Source: Tetrastigma voinierianum (Eukaryota; Streptophyta; Magnoliopsida; Vitales; Vitaceae). From it: 64,000 nucleotides of DNA. Position 1 is the first letter of the stretch; each line of letters begins with the position of its first letter. Positions 32,493-44,351 of this stretch are shown piece after piece. Below the pieces are notes generated by a model. It was not told the DNA's origin. It saw nothing but the letters and a program-made list of their open reading frames with translations, and did no database searches. Location of the stretch: positions 62,001 to 126,000 of the forward strand of contig JAEQBH010006813.1 in assembly GCA_016808115.1 (NCBI GenBank). Reading direction: 5' to 3'. A program made the translations under genes and the position numbers.

Positions 32493-34391
32493 CGCTTTAC
32501 CAAAAAATGACAAACAACGCCTGCTTTCACCTAAACCCATTTTTCCCAAATAATTATCCTACAAATATTTTTATCAACTTCTAATTATTTTCAATTTATA
32601 ATATTATAAATAAAATAATATTAATAAATAAAAACCATAAATCATATTTTTTGAATAATTTAAAATAGAAATTTAAATATAAATGTTTTACTTAATAATA
32701 ATTAATTTATTTTATTGCCATTAACATACATATCTTTCATTTATTTTTAACCCTATATTTAATAAATTATTTATTTTCAATATACTTTATAAGAAGTACA
32801 AAATTTTTTAAAATTAATTAATATTTGTAACTAAAATTCTACCTACAAAATTATTAAATTAAATATTATTTATATTTATTGATTTAATTAAATATTTATG
32901 GCCATTTTTATTTTAAATTGAATATTTATTTTTATTTTAAATTTTAATTAAATATTTATTTATATTTTTAAATCAAATTTATAAATGTATTGAAATGATA
33001 TAAATTAACAAAGTTTATTAATGATGTGAATTATTTAGAAAGATAAAGGTGAAATTTAATGTATTGGTGATAGAATATTTAAACTTGGGGAGTTCATCAA
33101 TGAGATATTTTAAATTAAAACTTTACTTAAATCTCAAGCATCTTTATAAAAAACAACTTTAAACGCTTTTGGCTAATCGCGAGACGCCCAAGAAAGACTT
33201 ACTGCTTACCCACGTGGCGTCAGGATGATACAGGACGATCTTCACATCGCTGTCACTTTCCACAATATAACTTTTAGAAGCAAGGAGATCCATATCGATA
33301 TAAGATTCATGAAAGGGTCTTTGTACGTGCCGAAATAATTACGAGGAAGAAATGCAATCTCATCATCTTATGGGCTACTAGCTTAGGCCAGCAGATTAAT
33401 TTTGACAGGCACCTGATCCGACGACCCTGTACTGTAGTGAAAGCTGCAGGCATGTCGTATACAATAATGCAGGGTTGTGTAGGTTTCATACAAAAATATT
33501 TGTCAAAAAGCAAAAGAAGAGTCCGTCCATAAGATTTAGACAAAATGACATCTCTATGTAACCGTAGCAGCCCCTCTCTGCTCCCTTTGCGTTATTAGTT
33601 AAGAAGGAAAGTGATTTTTTTTTTTAAGATTTCACTTAAATCACTATTTTTATCATTTTACCTCGCATTTGAATCTCTCTTTTCAATAAACGATTTTCTT
33701 CCATATAAATTTGCGCTTGTCTTTATTTTTTTTCTATTTTCATGTTGTTTATCATCAATTACATATGAGCCTTAAGGATTGACTACATGTTATGTGAATG
33801 AAGGTTGCCGACTAACTACTTCTATGCTTTCAAGCTTTACAGCTTAGATGATAAAATTCGATTCGATCAGCTAGATTAACTCTCACTCATCACATGCTAT
33901 TGCATCTGTATCACTGTGATTACGTGATTATCAAACGCAGAGCTCTGCAAGATCTTTTTTCTATTAACACGATATTATACATCAGTTTCAAAGCTAACAA
34001 CACTCTTGATTTTGTAAAAAGCATCGATTATATTGCAGTTTCAATCAATAAATGATCTTTTTAAAAAATAGTCGATCGATGTTTCAAAATAATTATACGT
34101 ATTAAAAGTCAAAGACGCTCAAAATTCAAATTACCTTTGTTACTGGCATTAGATTTAAATGCTTACGAGCATCAGAAGATATTGCTATAGCATAAACTAC
34201 TACCATAACATACTGCATATACTACTATAACTACTCAATCTACTACCATAATAGATGGCAGTTTGGAGATATTTTTTGGGCATCTTTGATTTTTGAATCA
34301 AACAACAATTATTTTTTAGCATGTACTTACCCCCTAATTTATTTCCTTGATCACTTATGTACAAATATTTTTGTATGGATATAGGAAAACT
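32493..34391. other. Mostly AT-rich unannotated DNA
   Basis: 32580-33170 is almost pure A/T with many TTTATT words. 33180-33600 is less AT-rich and includes cacgtggc (G-box/ABRE-type word) near 33209; the minus-strand 78-codon frame there has no recognisable domain. 33600-34391 is again AT-rich. No gene or element ends were identified. Confidence 0.5.
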
Positions 34392-35245
34392 AAGTATGAG
34401 TTAAGATTAAAAGTGAGGGGAAAATGAAGACTCCGTTTTAGTTACTCGAAAAGTACTTAAGGAAAAAAATAGAGAAAAGCCAAAAGGAAAAAAAATGAGA
34501 AGAAAATATAAAAAAACAAGTTTAAACATAATAAATTAATTTTATATGTTAATTCAAACTCATTTCATTTGTTTATCTCATATAAATATTAAAAATTTAA
34601 AATATGTAAAGTTTTGAAGCAATTTTGATTATATTTGATTTTCTTTTTATATTTTCCATGACAAAACCAAAAATGAGAAAATCATTTTCCTAAGATTTTT
34701 TCTTTCGCTAATACTTCCTCGGATTCTAAAGAGAGCCTCACATGAAAGAAAATGAGAGAAAAACGGAAGGAAATAAAATAAAGCTTAAATTTAACAAATT
34801 AATTTATATGTTTATTAAATCATTTTATTTGTTTCTCTCTATTATCATAATAAGGACTAAAGAAATTTTAAAATATATAAAATTTTGAGAAAATTGTAAT
34901 TATATTTTATTTTCTTTTATATTTTTCATAGTGAAACCAAACATGAGAAAATCAATTTTCTTATTATTATTTTCCTTTAATTACACTTCGTGGCTCAAGA
35001 GAACCCTAAATGTAATGAGGAAAGAAAATAGAGAGGAAAAATGCTAAGGAAATAAAATTTCGAGGAAAAAAAATGTTTAAACTTAATAAATTAATTTATA
35101 CGTTTATTCAAACTCGCTTTATTTATTTCAATATGAAATAAGGATTAAGAAATTTAAAAAATATGTCCAATATTTTTAAAGGTAAAACTAGACACGAGAA
35201 AATCATTTTCCTTAATATTCTTCTTTCTTATCCCATCACTTTAAG
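34392..35245. repeat. Satellite-like tandem repeat, three ~260-270 bp units
   Basis: The phrases 'aaacatgagaaaatcatttt' and 'taaattaatttatatgtttatt' and 'ggaaataaaat' come round three times. The 'gagaaaatca' mark lies near 34674, 34943 and 35199. Units differ by many substitutions and indels. Confidence 0.75.
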
Positions 35246-36013
35246 GTTCCAATGAGTCTGGGTGCTACACGAAGCTTAAATAAAAAAGTTTAAAAAAAAT
35301 CAATGATCCAATTGCTAAGCGAGGATAGTATTAGAACTTGTTTGGAGTTTGGAGGCAATGGAGACCTTTTTTTTTTTTAATTCGCACGCTATTCGCCCCT
35401 AAGCTTATATCGTTCCGCCAAGAGGGAAACCTACTACTACTCGATTTTTGCATCGTAATTATTTGGGAAAAGTATGTATCGTGCTACTAATTTTAATATA
35501 TTTGCACATATATCACTAAGAATATGAATTTCGTGGGTTCAAAGCAGATTAGCAATTCAAGCGGCTTATCTAAGTCAATGAGCCCATACCAATAAGGGTA
35601 TAGTCGCTGGCCCGATTTAAACCGAGTCGCCATTTTGCCGGCCTAGCCCGCCCCAGACCGGCCACCACAACTCAGCCCCTTATGTGAAAAATGTATTAAA
35701 TTCAGGCGAGATTTTCCAAAACTTAAGCATCCCAATGACGACAAACCTCGAACTTTTAAGACCTCACGTGAAAATTTTTCCAAAACATATCACATGCATT
35801 TATGTATGTCTAAATATATTTCAATCCAAAGGATATATTACAACCTCAATATCAAAATTGTTAATAATCAAAACCATAATTATGGAATGTATAAATTGTA
35901 ACTTCACCAATCACCATTGAATAATCCAAAACCTAACTGAAATGGGTAAAATGCAACAGTAGACATGCAGAATTTTATGGAGTTGTTGTTTTAAAGGTAA
36001 AAGTACTTTGGCA
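35246..36013. other. AT-rich stretch with a GGCCNGCC-rich patch
   Basis: At 35600-35680 there is gctggcccgatttaaaccga and gccggcctagcccgcc. The wording is like the subterminal parts of the hAT-like elements in this window. It may be the other end of the hAT element whose transposase lies at 42302-44278, but no clean inverted terminus or 8 bp duplication is seen. Confidence 0.3.
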
Positions 36014-36529
36014 TGTTATTTCCACATTAAAATGGCGCGCCTTAATTAACCTAAGATTTAGCCAATTAAAAAGAATGCTCCAATATCTTTAAACTCGTTA
36101 TAAAGATATTTACCCTCGACTTAGTAAGTAAATTATAATAAATAGAATTTATTATAAGAATGCTTATTCGAATTACACGCTTAGAATGGTTTTGAACTCC
36201 GTATTCTCGCCCTCTTCTCCTATCAATAAGTTATATATAGAAACCCCTTCATATGCTAAGTAGAGCACTCTTCCATCAATTACGTAAAACAATTTCGTGT
36301 ATCAAATTTTGATAAGGAGTACAGATCAAGGATTTAAGATCTATAAACCGAAGGGAAAGCATCAAGGATTTAAGATCTATAAACTGGCGAAATCTCTCAT
36401 GGCCGCAGGTTCTTCAAACGGTATGTAATCTATATGTTTTATTTTATTTTATTATTAATTTATTATCGTAGATGAGTTTCGAATTCATGATCTCAAATAT
36501 TGTGTGTTAATTTTATATTAAGGTCAACA
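36014..36529 (+). repeat. 5' LTR of the Ty1/copia element
   Basis: 516 bp. A TATA-like ttatatatag is at about 36231-36241. A 36 bp-spaced double phrase, atcaaggatttaagatctat (36326 and 36362), is shared with the 3' LTR. Confidence 0.9.
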
Positions 36530-36546
36530 ATCGGTATCGTAGAGCA
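36530..36546 (+). promoter_or_regulatory. Primer-binding site, Ty1/copia element
   Basis: tcggtatcgtagagc directly follows the 5' LTR. It resembles the initiator-Met tRNA primer site TGGTATCAGAGC with one change and a small insertion. Confidence 0.65.
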
Positions 36547-36639
36547 AGATCGAATTTAAATATTCGTAATCATCGTTTATAAAGATTAAATTTTGAGATT
36601 TATTCTATTGACCGTCTCACTAAAAAAAAACTTTAATTA

Positions 36640-36840
36640 AACAAAATAAAAGACCATCCTCAACGCCAAGTAGGCGAAGATTTTATTTTCCTCGCAACGC
36701 CGACCGATCAATGTCGGGAGGGCGCCGGTTTGGCGCGATCCCGCGGGTCGCCAGCGCCACACGGTCAAGCTCAGCACGCCGCATACCGCATTTGAAGCTT
36801 CAATAAAGGAGAAATATAGAATCACAACACCGGTTAGCCG
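36640..36840. other. GC-rich block in the copia leader
   Basis: About 200 bases much richer in G and C than the surrounding leader (for example gggagggcgccggtttggcg). No coding match. It may be a small insertion. The leader between it and gag (36841-37560) is AT-rich and shows no domain. Confidence 0.4.
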
Positions 36841-37559
36841 GAATCACACATCACTTATTCAATATGAACCGAAATCTTCTTTTAAGATGTCCACATATCC
36901 TGTGATTTGAACCTTTGTGAAATTATCTTATGAATGTCGATTTCTTTGATTTTATTATGATTGATTATCGAACGATGATTATTAAAGATACTATTTCCTT
37001 TGATTTTTTAACTCAAATAAAAGAATTAATTTCATCTTGTGAAATTTTATTCAATGATAATGAGAATAATGTTAACTAATTTAGATAGCCGCTAAAGTAA
37101 CCTAAATTAGCGAGCTCAGATTATCATCAATTGCATAAAAGGAATAAAGAGAGACTTATAAAATTCTAATAATTATCTTTATAATTGTATAATGAGACTA
37201 ACCCAAAGTAGAGCTTCACTTCGTTTAATTATTAATTAATGGTTTTATTTTGTGTTGCTTAGAAAGGTAAAATGGTTACCCAAAGGTAACATTTAAATGA
37301 CACAAAATAGTAAAGTGTTTTAAGCTCCCTCAAAGTGAACACTGGATATGTTAAAATTTACCCAAAGGAGAATTTTAATGATATCAATAGTTCATCATAT
37401 TTATTTTATACTTGAGGCCTTATTGTGAGCATTATTCTATTTTGCACGCTTCCCACTTCATTACACTCTCTTGCATCCGAATGACTGCTTGATAGTCGAA
37501 CTTTTCGAATGGTATGAAAGGGTTCAATTTCACTGGCGATTGATCTCGACCGGGCTTTA

Positions 37560-38290
37560 CAACTGATAAACCTCCCGGGTTACTGATGACAAGATCTCTG
37601 AGCAAGTGGAACAATCAAAAGCTCCGGGCAGATCCACTGTACCTGGCCGATGTTTATGAGAATGACTATTGCCAATAATATCAAGACCTCTCTCCCTCAA
37701 ACCGAGTTTGCCCCACTCTCAAATTCGCTGAGGAGCGCCTAAACGCGCTCATGTCCCTCGCAATACACTGATTTGAACAGACTCACCATGAAACAGATAC
37801 CAGAAAGCATTCCAAATATACTAAAACATGACCTAAAAGGCTACAAAGCTTAAGGCACTAGTATTGTACGGATGAGTCCTTCTTGGTATACTTTGTCCTT
37901 AACTCACTTCCATCACGCTTGATCCATTCAAAATCCACTATAATACTAACAAAGGATCAAAGGAACTTGAATGAGCTCACCAAAGAAAAGTATACAAGAG
38001 GAAGTGAGATTATGACAAGAAGGACATATCTGTTTTGTCAGAACTCATGGAGTCACGAACAACAAAGGGAAATTCAAAAAGGGAAAGAACTTTCCACCTA
38101 AGAAAAGTGGACCTGGGGAAGGTAGCCAGAGTCATGATGGTAAATTCACGATGAGTTGCTACTTTTGTGGCAAGAAAGGGCATGTGAAGAAGGACTGTAT
38201 CAAGCGCAAGGCTTGGTTCAAAAAGAGAGGGATTCCTTACAACCAGGAAACCAAAGGAAAGTGAAAAGTTCCTCTATATGTGAAACCGCC
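37560..38290 (+). pseudogene. gag remnant, Ty1/copia element
   Basis: A frame at 37880-37990 reads LVYFVLNSLPSR and LNELTKE, which are the UBN2/copia gag blocks. At 38157-38198 is an intact CCHC zinc knuckle, CYFCGKKGHVKKDC, followed by IKRKAWFKKRGIP. Upstream, TIANNIK and SLPQTEF-like words fit the start of the domain. Frames shift several times. Gag would package the RNA. Confidence 0.8.
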
Positions 38291-38339
38291 TCAAGGTCGA
38301 GGATACCGTTGGTACCTATCGCTTACTATTAGAGACTCG

Positions 38340-39420
38340 GGCCACTGATGGATCTTAAACACTTTTATGTACCTTCTATCTCTAGGAATCTTAGTTTCCT
38401 TGTTCAAATTAGATGCTACTAGATATTCTGCTTATTCAATTCGACAATTAAGTTTGATGTTAAATTCGTTACGCTGGTTCCGGGTATTTTATGTGATGGC
38501 TTATATAAAATTTCCTTGAATCATGAATTTGCACAAGCTTTAATAACCCCGCATTCAAATGTTGGTTCAAAACTCAGTATACTAATGAAAATTCTTCAAT
38601 CTTGTATACTTGTGAAGACTGTGGCACATCTCTATGGAAAGAATAGAGAAGCAGCGAAGGAAGGAATTTTACAAAATCTCGACTTCACCGATTTTCATGT
38701 ATGCGTGGATTGCATAAAGGGAAAGCAAACTAAACATACAAAGAAAGGTGCCAAGAAGTAATGAGCCCCGAGATAATTCATACGCATATTTGTGGACCAC
38801 TCTGCTCCATGTTTTACAGAGAGAAATATTTTATCACCTTTATATGATCTATCTCAAGTATGGTTATGTTTATCTAATGCATGAAAAGTCTTCAAAGAAT
38901 GACATCTTCGAGATGTTCCTCATAATGTAGGTCGAGACAATTAGATAAAAAGATTAAAAATTGTGAGATCGTATCGAGGCGTGAATATTATGGCGATATG
39001 ATGAATCATGACAAATCCCGTCCTTTACAAATTCCTCAAAAGCATGGCATTCGTGCTCAAGATATTAATCCCCTGCACGCCACAGTTGCATCGAAGGTCA
39101 TTGAAGGCGAATCACACACATTAATGGTGAAACGGTTAGGAGTATGATGAGTTACTCTTTTGTACTCATTTTATCAGGTGAAGCCTTAAAACCGCAATGT
39201 ATATCTTGAATAGAGTTCCAAGAAGGCGCTCCAAAAACTCCTTTCGAGTTATGGACTCCGGTAGGAAACCTAGCTTTTGAGATACATATACATATATGGT
39301 TGATCCACGAGGCAAGAATCTATAACCCCATGAGAAAGCTTGATTCAAGAACGATATCCGGGTATTTCCTATCACATCCTGATAAATCAAAGGGTACAGA
39401 TTTTATACCCTAACCACAAG
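38340..39420 (+). pseudogene. Integrase remnant, Ty1/copia element
   Basis: The pre-integrase part at 38655-38760 reads EGILQNLDFTDFHVCVDCIK and GKQTKHTKKGA. The core follows in pieces: IIHTHICGPLC, YGYVYLMHEKS, then KTAMYILNRVPRRRS (about 39187-39232) and GRKPSF. A tail with IKGYRFY continues to about 39410. The stretch normally carrying the second catalytic Asp (about 38940-39010) is heavily damaged. Confidence 0.82.
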
Positions 39421-39763
39421 GTGAGAATAGTTGAAACCCAGAATGCGTATTCTTAGAGAATGGTGAAATTAGTGGAAGTAATGAACCAAGAAAGGTAGAT
39501 GTCGAAGATATAAGAGTGATGCACCACTCTTTTACCCCCAAGAAATTATCATTCCTCAACCTCGTTCAACAAGTCGAGGAAAATGTGAGCAACATAATAG
39601 AGATGCAGTTCATTACCACCGTAAAATATTACATTGAAAATACCGGTGAGAGCCACCACAACCCAAGACCTTTGAGGAGATCCTAAAGAGAAAGGAGACT
39701 CGCCACACATGATTATGTGGTGTATTTACTGTAACTGATTGATATCGATAAGGAAGGATCCAG

Positions 39764-40570
39764 CCATTTTCATTTGCTATGGAAAGTTATGATTCTAGTA
39801 AATGGATGGAAGCTATGAATGAAGAGTTGAAATTCCATACTCATAATCCAGAAACTGGGGATCTCATCGAATTGCCTAATAGTTGTAAACCTGTTGGCTG
39901 TAAATGGGTCTTTAAGACAAAGCGCGACGCTAAAGGCAATATCGAATCTACTTAAGGCCGACTGTACAAAGGTCTTCACTAAAAGGAAGGTATCGATTAC
40001 AAAGATACCTTCTCTAGTTTCCAAGAGAATCGCGAATCATCATGGCACTCGTAGTCTATTCTCGATTTGTGAGTTACATCAAATGGATGTGAAAACCGCA
40101 TTCTTAAATGGGAATTCGACGAAGATATCTACATGGAACAACCCAAAGGGTTCGCAAAGAAAGGAAATGAACACCTAGTTTGCAAATTAAAGAAATCCAT
40201 TTACGGTCTTAAACAAGCTTCCAGAGAATGGTATATTAAGTTTAATAATACCATTACATATTTCGGATTTAAAGAGAACATTGTTGATCAATGTATATAT
40301 CTGAAAGTTAGTGGGAGTAAGTTTATATTTCGACATCAGACAGAATGATATTTATCTTACATAAAGATCTTGGTTTATTAGTGAAACCAAGGAATATCTC
40401 TAAAAACTTTCATATGGTCGAGGATATAGGCAAACTATAAAGCATTGCATCAGGATCTTTAGGATTGATCTCGAGGAGCCGCTTAGGCTTCATCTCGTAA
40501 AGGATATACTGACAGTTTTAGAGAGATTTAATATGCGTCATGCTCATCGGTATTGCACCTATATTGAAAG
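39764..40570 (+). pseudogene. Reverse transcriptase remnant, Ty1/copia element
   Basis: Blocks in order: SSKWMEAMNEELKFHTHNPE, LPNSCKPVGCKWVFKTKRDA, LHQMDVKTAFLNGN, EQPKGFAKKGNEHLVCKLKK, SIYGLKQASREWYIKFN, and VDQCIYLKVSGSKFI. Together they define the Ty1/copia RT (RVT_2). The catalytic YVDD is lost: bases 40358-40369 read YIKI. The thumb then decays. Confidence 0.88.
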
Positions 40571-41290
40571 GTGACAATTAAGTAAAATGCAAAGGCTCAA
40601 GAATAACATGGAGGGAGCAAATGAAGAAAATTCCTTACGATCGTACCGTGGGGAGTTTGATGTACGCTCAAACATGTAATAAGACCTGATATCGCCATTG
40701 TAGTATGTTAGAAGATACCAAAGTGATCGAGGATTCAACACCGGAGCCGCAAAGAAAGTGACGAGGTACTTACAAGGGACAAAGGATTATATGCTCACAT
40801 ATAAAAGAGATCTCAACAATTAGAGGTTGTCGGGTTAACGGATTCTCGATTATGGTGAGCCGTTCGATGTTTTTAAAGTCAACTTCGTGGATTTGCCTTT
40901 ATGCTAGCAAATGGGGCAATCTCGTGAAGAGTGAAAAATAATCACTATCGCTTCATCCACGATGGAGGCCGAAGTTGTTGCTGTTTGAAGTTTTTAAGTC
41001 ATGCTCGATGGTTGCGGAATTCATCTCAGGCTTGAGTTTTCGACTTATTGCTAAACTCTTTGAGAATATAATGTGATAACACCACAACTATTTTCTTCTC
41101 TAAGAATGGCAAATTTTCTAAAGGGATCGAAAACACATGGATTTAAAGTATTTAGTCAAGAAGAAAGGGTCCGTAACAACAAGTGTCAATTGAAAATATT
41201 GTGACTACACTTATGGTTTTTTGATCCATTAACTAAAGGATTACCTCCAAAGGCATATTTAGAACATGTTATGAGGATGGGCCTTTGAGT
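40571..41290 (+). pseudogene. RNase H remnant, Ty1/copia element
   Basis: REQMKKIPYDRTVGSLMYAQ (40610-40670) ends the RT. RNase H-like words follow: KSTSWICLYAS (near 40880) for the domain's 'KSTSGYIFML' stretch, then a broken centre, and LTKGLPPKAYLEHVM (41227-41271) at the C-terminus. Stops and frameshifts are frequent. Confidence 0.78.
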
Positions 41291-41648
41291 AATCCAATAT
41301 ATATGATAATGAACGGTGGGTTATGTAATTGACAATTTGCATTAAAATCGTTTTTCTCGTTTATTCTTGTTTTCTAATTATTGGTGCACGCTTTTATTGT
41401 TTGATAAACAAGAATCGGTCTCCACAAAACAAATTACAGGGCTATTCGCATTATGGACTGGGTTAGTAAGGGTTATTGATGTGTGGGTGCATGGAAGGAA
41501 ACATGACATTATGGTCATGTGACCTCCATGACTCGCAGATCTCTGATCTTAAACTGATTCAAAAGATATGGTATATGATTTTAATGCAATTTACTTAAGT
41601 TTATCAAATCGTGATCACGTATAGTTTTCATAATCGGTCGAAAGGGCC

Positions 41649-41659
41649 AAGTGGGAGAA
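41649..41659 (+). promoter_or_regulatory. Polypurine tract, Ty1/copia element
   Basis: aagtgggagaa directly before the TGTTATTTCC start of the 3' LTR. This is the usual second-strand primer position. The bases from 41291 to here hold no coding signal. Confidence 0.7.
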
Positions 41660-42167
41660 TGTTATTTCCATTATTTAAATTAAGTGGGTGGCCTCACTAA
41701 TCAGAGACATTTAGCCAATTAAAGAATACCCAATATCTTTAAACTCGTTATAAAGATATTTTAATTTTCGATTTGAGGTAAATTATAATAAATAGAATTT
41801 ATTATAAGAACAATTATTCGACTACACGTTTAGAATCTGCTTGAACGTATTCTCACTTCTTCTCCTATCAATAAGTTATATATGTAAACCCTTCATATGC
41901 TAGAGCACTCTTCCATCACCACGTAAAACAATTGTATCAAAGTTCGATAAGGAGAATAAGAGATCAAGGATTTAAGATCTATAAACCGCGAGCATCAAGG
42001 ATTTAAGATCTATAAACTGAAGGGAAATCTCTCATGGCTGTGTGTTCTTCAAATGGTATGTAATCTATATGTTTTTTTTATTTTATTATTATTAATTTAT
42101 TATCAGAGATGAGTTTGAATTTGATGATTTGAAATATTGTGTATTAATTTCCGTATTAAGGTCAACA
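41660..42167 (+). repeat. 3' LTR of the Ty1/copia element
   Basis: 508 bp, alignable with 36014-36529 along its length. It ends ggtcaaca and is followed by atgca. Confidence 0.9.
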
Positions 42168-42301
42168 ATGCAACCCTGCTTTTGCCTTTTTAGCTCAAAT
42201 CCAATAACATCAAATAACATACAAAATTCAAAACCAAATAGAATTACAAAACAATATACTTGTATCAAAAATAATATTAAATTATAAATCTAAAATCATT
42301 C

Positions 42302-44278
42302 TCAATGGGAGACAAGATCATCATCAACAATATTTGAATCTTCCTTAGATAATCGAATATCCTCTACTTCAAAAGACATCCGCACCATAAACAAAAATGC
42401 TTATTTTGTAAGTTGTATGTAAGAAACAAAAAAAAAAGTTCAGGGAATAAGAAATTTTTACCAGAAGGCCCAATTTCTTTAAAATCATGTAGCCAATTAC
42501 GAGTACAAATGAGGTATTGCACAGTTTTTTGGAGCAAACAATTTCTATACTTATGCAATATATGACCACCAATACTAAATGAAGATTCTGAAGCTACTGT
42601 TGTGATTGGAATGCTTAAAATGTCGGAAGCCATAATTGCAATAAGCACCCATGGTCATTAATGATGACCTAGTTCAAACGGTTAATCAGCTTCGATGTAA
42701 AGCCCCATACTTTGTATATTCAAGAATAGTTTTATGCAAGTCCTCCTTCCCTATTCACTTTCTCTCACGGGTCATATGGATAAAGTCTCTTATAGCAAAG
42801 CTCAAAAAGTTCAACTTAGAACGAGGATCAAGAACACATCCAAGTGCAAGAGTGATGTATCACTCCGCTCCAAGACTTATCAAATTTTACCTTCATCCTC
42901 GTCTTATATCTTTTGATCACCATCTTCACTATACAAGTTTTCTATCCAATTCTTTCTATACTATAAACTTGCAGAACATAAATTGGAAGTTGATCCGTAT
43001 ATCAAGTAGTAATCCGATAGATCAGCCAAGAGCACACCTCTTCTTCGCTTCTTTCCCACTCTTCACATGACAAAGCGTATAAATCTCATCACAAATTCAA
43101 ACTATTGAAAGCACGACGATACTTAATAGCACTTTCAAGCATCATGTTAGTAGCATTCCATCTAGTTGACACATCCAACCTCAAGAAACTACCAATATCA
43201 TCTAAATGCACTTCTTCAACACATTTATGAAATTGTCTTAACCCCCCCTCCGAAGACTTCACATATTTAACACTTTCTCTTATTTTATATAAAGCCTCTT
43301 TAGCCACTTTCAAACCTTTTTTAACTATGAGATTCAAGATATGTGCACAACAAGCAATTTTTCAAATTAGGCCTCTCTTTAAATCACCATGAAAAAATCA
43401 CCATCACATAACAAGCCATTTTTCAAATTAGGCCTCTCTTTAAAAATATTTTGCATGCTATCATTAGAAGAGGCATTATCCAAAGTCAAGGAAAATATTT
43501 TCCCATATATTCCCAATCTTTAAGCACTCTAAATACCTTTCCGTATAATCAACTCGTGAGTGGACTCTCTAACTCACAAATGCAAGTAATTTACTATTTA
43601 ACTTCCACTTATCAACATAATGAGCAAATATAGTCATATAGCCTTTGAGAAGTTACAGTCCACATCGTAAGTTAAACAAATTTACCTGAATATGCCAAAT
43701 TTAATATGCTCTTTAGCTTTGTTTTTCACTCAAGAAGATATTCCAACAATCAAATTCTTAGCAAGAGTTTCTACTAACAGTTTGAAATCGTGATTCAAAA
43801 CTCTATTCACTCATCCAAGACTCCTTCATACTCAAGATAGCTAAATGGAAGATCACGATTATAATACATCTAGAGAGTGCATCTCGACAAGCCTTATGGA
43901 TCAAGTTTCGGTGACCTCAACGTCCTAGAATGGACAACCAACACGGCACTCCACATCATTGTATTTAGAATCAATGATACTGACATGACGCCTTAAATGG
44001 GTAGTTCCATTATATGAAGTACAAGCATAAAGCCTCCCACAACCATCGTAGAGATTTACATTTTCCATGCCATCTACTACACCAATCTTTTCATAATTAT
44101 TCCACACCTCAGAGGTATTACCCCGAACTTTCTTAGCAACAACTTCTTTCCCAACATCACTACTAATTCTTTTACCACTAGCACCAACAAACTTAGTCCT
44201 ATCATTAGTACCACAACCAACGGAAACATTAGTAGCAGTAGTACTCTTAGTTTCAGAAGTATTTTCAAACACTTGCAA
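42302..44278 (-). pseudogene. hAT transposase (BED finger), degenerate
   Basis: Right to left on the minus strand: a BED zinc finger region with SEVWNNYEKIGVVDG and YNGTTHLRRH (44130-43960); the RNase H-like core with LTLDNASSNDSMQN-type words (about 43490); LNLIVKKGLKVAKEALYKIR and RLDVSTRWNATNMMLESA (43337-43110); and the dimerisation domain IPITTVASESSFSIGG ... LICTRNWLHDF (42620-42480). A candidate last intron (gt at 42461) leads to a final acidic exon ending DDDLVSH at 42302. Stops, frameshifts and a 61 bp duplication at 43351-43445 disable it. It would cut and paste a hAT transposon. Confidence 0.9.
43351..43445. repeat. 61 bp-spaced duplication inside the hAT pseudogene
   Basis: caagcaatttttcaaattag at 43351 recurs as caagccatttttcaaattag at 43412, each followed by gcctctctttaaa. 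Confidence 0.85.
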
Positions 44279-44351
44279 TTATCACGCGATCCCCACAATT
44301 AGAGATCTAAAATCCATAACTCAAGCAAAGATAAAATTTATAAATGAATAC

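Larger units (their letters stand above)
36014..42167 (+). mobile_element. Complete but dead Ty1/copia retrotransposon
   Basis: Two ~510 bp LTRs (36014-36529 and 41660-42167), both TGTTATTTCC...GGTCAACA, bracket a primer site, gag with a zinc knuckle, integrase, reverse transcriptase and RNase H in the Ty1/copia order (INT before RT). A purine tract (aagtgggagaa) precedes the 3' LTR. The flanking bases tggca and atgca match in only three of five places, so the target duplication is doubtful. Many stops and frameshifts make it inactive. The Tork/TNT-like wording is not enough to name a lineage. Confidence 0.9.

Noticed and set aside
33200..33260. Promoter with G-box (cacgtggc)
   Set aside because: A single 8-base word with no gene after it. 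The 78-codon minus frame nearby has no domain.
35600..35680. Definite left end of the hAT element
   Set aside because: GGCC-rich wording fits, but the terminus does not clearly invert 57885 and the flanking 8 bases (taagggta and gttcaggc) do not match.
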